From the NCBI GenBank assembly GCA_017472545.1, contig JAFUPZ010000031.1, positions 1 to 41,256 on the forward strand: a stretch of DNA of 41,256 bases. The letters are read 5' to 3'. How positions within the stretch are numbered: the first letter of the stretch is position 1; every line of letters starts with the position of its first letter. The position numbers were made by a program, and so were the translations under genes. Shown piece after piece: positions 39,358 through 41,256 of this stretch. The stretch is from a bacterium. Lineage in GTDB: Bacteria > Cyanobacteriota > Vampirovibrionia > Gastranaerophilales > Gastranaerophilaceae. The notes beneath the pieces were generated by a model. The model worked only from the letters and a program-made list of their open reading frames with translations. It made no database searches and had not been told where the DNA came from.

Positions 39358-40550
39358 TATAATACCTCTGATTTTTTACTTTTCTTTTTTAAAACTTTTT
39401 CTTGATATTCTTTGTTGTAATGGAATTTTGTTCCATTAACAAAGCTTTTTACAACTCCATTGGCAAAAGTCCCTCTAGCAGACCAATATGATGTGTGAGC
39501 CAAGAAAGCTGGACGTTTTGACCATACGCTAGAATAGTCGTAAACAACCCCTGTTGGATTTTCTATTTCTATACCAATTCTTTCTTCAAGTTGTTGGTGT
39601 GTGAGGTTTCTATTAGATGGAAAACCTAATGGATCTTCTCTAAAGTTCACGGTTAGGAAATAGATTCCGTTTTCTAAAACGTATTTAAACATTCTTTTGT
39701 TGTAGTGATTAAAGTCGTAATTTTTATCCCCTAAATCTGAATAAAATAATGGTATTGGACTAGCAAAATTTACCACCCCTTTTACATAACCTTCAGGAGC
39801 GCAGTATTTTTCTGTTGCTTCATCCATATTCAGATAATTTGTTTTTAGCTCTTCTTTGTTCTGGTTTAAAATTAGATTTCCAGTGTTAGAAATTGTACCT
39901 ATTCCACCTTTGTTGTGTGATAGAGCTGACAGGCATGTTGATTTTCTTGGATTTTGTTTTACAAGTTCAAGAGTTGATTCATCTTTTTCGATTGCAGTAA
40001 ATAGTTCTTCCATTTTTATATATGGGAGTTTATATAGCAAATACTGATATGTAACAAATGAACCTGCCGAATATCCGTAAAGAATTACTTTTTGCCCATT
40101 GTCAGCTTGTGCTTTTACGGTATCGTTTAGGTTGTCCAAAATTGGTAACATATTGTGTGTTTTTTGAACCCATATTGCGTCGTGCATAAATTGGGTTAAT
40201 AGGCTTCTTATTTCGTAGGCAAGGATTGAACTGAATGCTTTTGAAATATTTAATCTATCTTTTACAAAATCTAAGTCTGTTTTGCTTTCATATCCCCAGA
40301 AAAATATCTGTGGAGTTGGGTTTATAACAAGATTATTTTCTTTTGACCATTTTTTTATTTCAGAATTTTTTTCAAATTTCTTTTTCATTACAGGGTGAAG
40401 TTTGTTTACCCCTTTAATGTACCAGTCCTTCATTTTTGTATCGTTGTTGTTAGAACCATTTATGTACAAAAATGTTAAATTTGTTTGGGCAGGTGTTGCG
40501 ATTTGTAATGCTAGACCTGCGATAATTGTTAATAAAATCTTTTTCATCAT
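39357..40550 (-). CDS. Exported alpha/beta-hydrolase-like (lipase-type) protein, 397 aa
   Basis: N-terminal signal peptide (MMKKILLTIIAGLALQIATPAQT, cleavage probably near residue 21). The GxSxG elbow is GYSAGSF with Ser161; an early TFLYINGSNNN strand-loop could form the oxyanion part and a late AHTSYW is a candidate catalytic histidine. The C-terminus is very basic (EKVLKKKSKKSEVL). Probable lipase or esterase at the cell surface; substrate unknown. First gene of the four-gene operon ending at 37203. No clear ribosome site precedes either of the two tandem ATGs. Confidence 0.75.
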   Translation of the reverse strand: MMKKILLTIIAGLALQIATPAQTNLTFLYINGSNNNDTKMKDWYIKGVNKLHPVMKKKFEKNSEIKKWSKENNLVINPTPQIFFWGYESKTDLDFVKDRLNISKAFSSILAYEIRSLLTQFMHDAIWVQKTHNMLPILDNLNDTVKAQADNGQKVILYGYSAGSFVTYQYLLYKLPYIKMEELFTAIEKDESTLELVKQNPRKSTCLSALSHNKGGIGTISNTGNLILNQNKEELKTNYLNMDEATEKYCAPEGYVKGVVNFASPIPLFYSDLGDKNYDFNHYNKRMFKYVLENGIYFLTVNFREDPLGFPSNRNLTHQQLEERIGIEIENPTGVVYDYSSVWSKRPAFLAHTSYWSARGTFANGVVKSFVNGTKFHYNKEYQEKVLKKKSKKSEVL

Positions 40551-40609
40551 AATTTGAGTTTATCACAATATGTTCGATTGAACTATATTTTTACAATATT
40601 TCAATTATA

Positions 40610-40618
40610 TGTTATCTT
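40610..40618 (+). promoter_or_regulatory. Extended -10 of comF, leaderless arrangement
   Basis: TGT-TATCTT; the hexamer at 40613-40618 ends exactly 6 nt before the ATG at 40625, as at 6849, 13719 and 33179. No Shine-Dalgarno is visible. Confidence 0.5.
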
Positions 40619-40624
40619 TTTAAT

Positions 40625-41256
40625 ATGAAGGACTTTTTGTTAGGTTTATTAGATTGGATTTATAAGAAAAAATGCTACTTTTGCAAATCTTCAAAAGAGT
40701 CAGTTAGAATGTGTTCAAAATGTTTTGATGAGCTGGAATTTTTGCCAGTTGGGTTAAATAGAAAAGTTTTGAATTCAGAAGTTTATTGCGCAGGAGTTTA
40801 TGATAAAAATCTTCAAAAAATGATTAGAGGTCTTAAGTATCATAAACAATCTGATTTGGCATATTATCAAGCAAAATTTATGTGGCAATATTGGCAAAGG
40901 TTGGATATGTTAGAAGATGATTTTCAAATTGTTCCTGTTCCGATATTTGCCAAACGTAAAAAGCAAAGAAAATATAATCACATGGAGCTTGTGGCGATAG
41001 AATTTGCCAAAATGTCAGGGTATGATGTTAATTTCGATTTAATAAAACGTGTTAAAGATACAAAACCTCAATATAAATTAAATAAAGCTCAGCGAATGAT
41101 GAATTTGTCAAAAGCTTTTGAGGTTAATTTTGATAAATTGATTAAAGATAAGAAAATACTGATTATTGATGATATTTGTACAACAGGTTCAACTTTTGAA
41201 GAAATGATAAATGAGTTTAATAAAGTTGGTATTTATGATATAACTTGTTTTGCGAC
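40625..41256 (+). CDS. comF: ComF family phosphoribosyltransferase-like protein, 3'-truncated by window edge
   Basis: Translated from the raw sequence (start ATG at 40625, open to the window end, 210 complete codons). The N-terminus has a zinc-finger pair CYFC ... CSKC, then LQKMIRGLKYHKQ, VPVPIFAKRKKQRKYNHMELVA, the RVKDTKPQYKLNKAQRMMNLSKAF stretch typical of ComF, and the PRPP-binding loop ILIIDDICTTGST. ComF proteins act in DNA uptake/competence and recombination; the biochemical role is not settled. Probably only some 15-20 residues are missing. Confidence 0.92.
   Translation, partial: MKDFLLGLLDWIYKKKCYFCKSSKESVRMCSKCFDELEFLPVGLNRKVLNSEVYCAGVYDKNLQKMIRGLKYHKQSDLAYYQAKFMWQYWQRLDMLEDDFQIVPVPIFAKRKKQRKYNHMELVAIEFAKMSGYDVNFDLIKRVKDTKPQYKLNKAQRMMNLSKAFEVNFDKLIKDKKILIIDDICTTGSTFEEMINEFNKVGIYDITCFA

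Noticed and set aside
1-41256. CRISPR array, prophage, transposase, tRNA or rRNA gene
   Set aside because: No regularly spaced repeats, no transposase- or phage-like protein, and no cloverleaf or rRNA-like tract was recognised by eye; a small tRNA could only be excluded by a dedicated scan.

Overview
The window is AT-rich chromosomal DNA from a bacterium with short intergenic gaps and genes in directional runs. Gene content is mostly housekeeping (DnaK, ClpP, GlyA, Lgt, MnmA, TilS, Hpt, RuvX, NagZ, ComF, CobO), with many tetratricopeptide (TPR) proteins and several families I know only from gut Gastranaerophilales-like (Melainabacteria/Vampirovibrionia, non-photosynthetic relatives of cyanobacteria) genomes: paralogous helical membrane proteins carrying an F-T-G-T motif, a ClpC-like N-domain protein and a glutamine-rich helical protein. 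That assignment is an inference from general recall; no rRNA is present to confirm it. No phage, insertion sequence, CRISPR array, rRNA or tRNA gene was seen.

Layout. 1-1.4 kb: 3' part of dnaK. 1.5-4.7 kb, minus strand: a ribbon-helix-helix protein, then nanE, a ROK kinase, a 74-residue protein and a UbiA-type prenyltransferase. 4.8-8.7 kb, plus strand: M16 protease, type 4 uracil-DNA glycosylase and a membrane histidine kinase. 8.7-10.7 kb, minus: a secreted lectin-like protein and a large TPR protein. 11-12.5 kb: a LeuA/homocitrate-synthase-like enzyme; mnmA converges on it. 13.7-17.2 kb, plus: exported TPR protein, membrane calcineurin-like phosphoesterase, metallo-beta-lactamase-fold protein, TPR lipoprotein. 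17.2-19.6 kb, minus: lineage-type membrane proteins, one of which looks cut in two by a single in-frame stop. 19.9-23.4 kb: thioredoxin-like protein, sigma factor, cobO, 5-formyl-THF cyclo-ligase, Q-rich protein. 23.5-31.6 kb, minus: a nine-gene same-strand run from a stand-alone ClpX zinc-finger protein through ruvX, an ATPase-less triple Clp-N protein, tilS and hpt to clpP. 31.7-34.1 kb, plus: TPR lipoprotein, lgt, a membrane protein and a 63-residue protein. 34.1-40.6 kb, minus: membrane protein, wecA/tagO-like transferase, glyA, nagZ and an exported hydrolase operon. 40.6 kb to the end: start of comF.

The most notable points are: (1) stand-alone Clp adaptor-binding modules (ClpX-type zinc finger and three Clp-N domains, no ATPase) in the same gene run as clpP; (2) a 541-codon frame interrupted by one TAA at 18629-18631; (3) a WecA/TagO-like gene whose first membrane helix can only be included if translation starts at an AUU codon, which has an ideally spaced Shine-Dalgarno; (4) at least five, probably seven, genes whose -10 element lies 6-7 nt before the start codon with no Shine-Dalgarno, implying leaderless mRNAs; and (5) two dispersed-type palindromic repeats, one of which appears to supply the ribosome-binding site of tilS.
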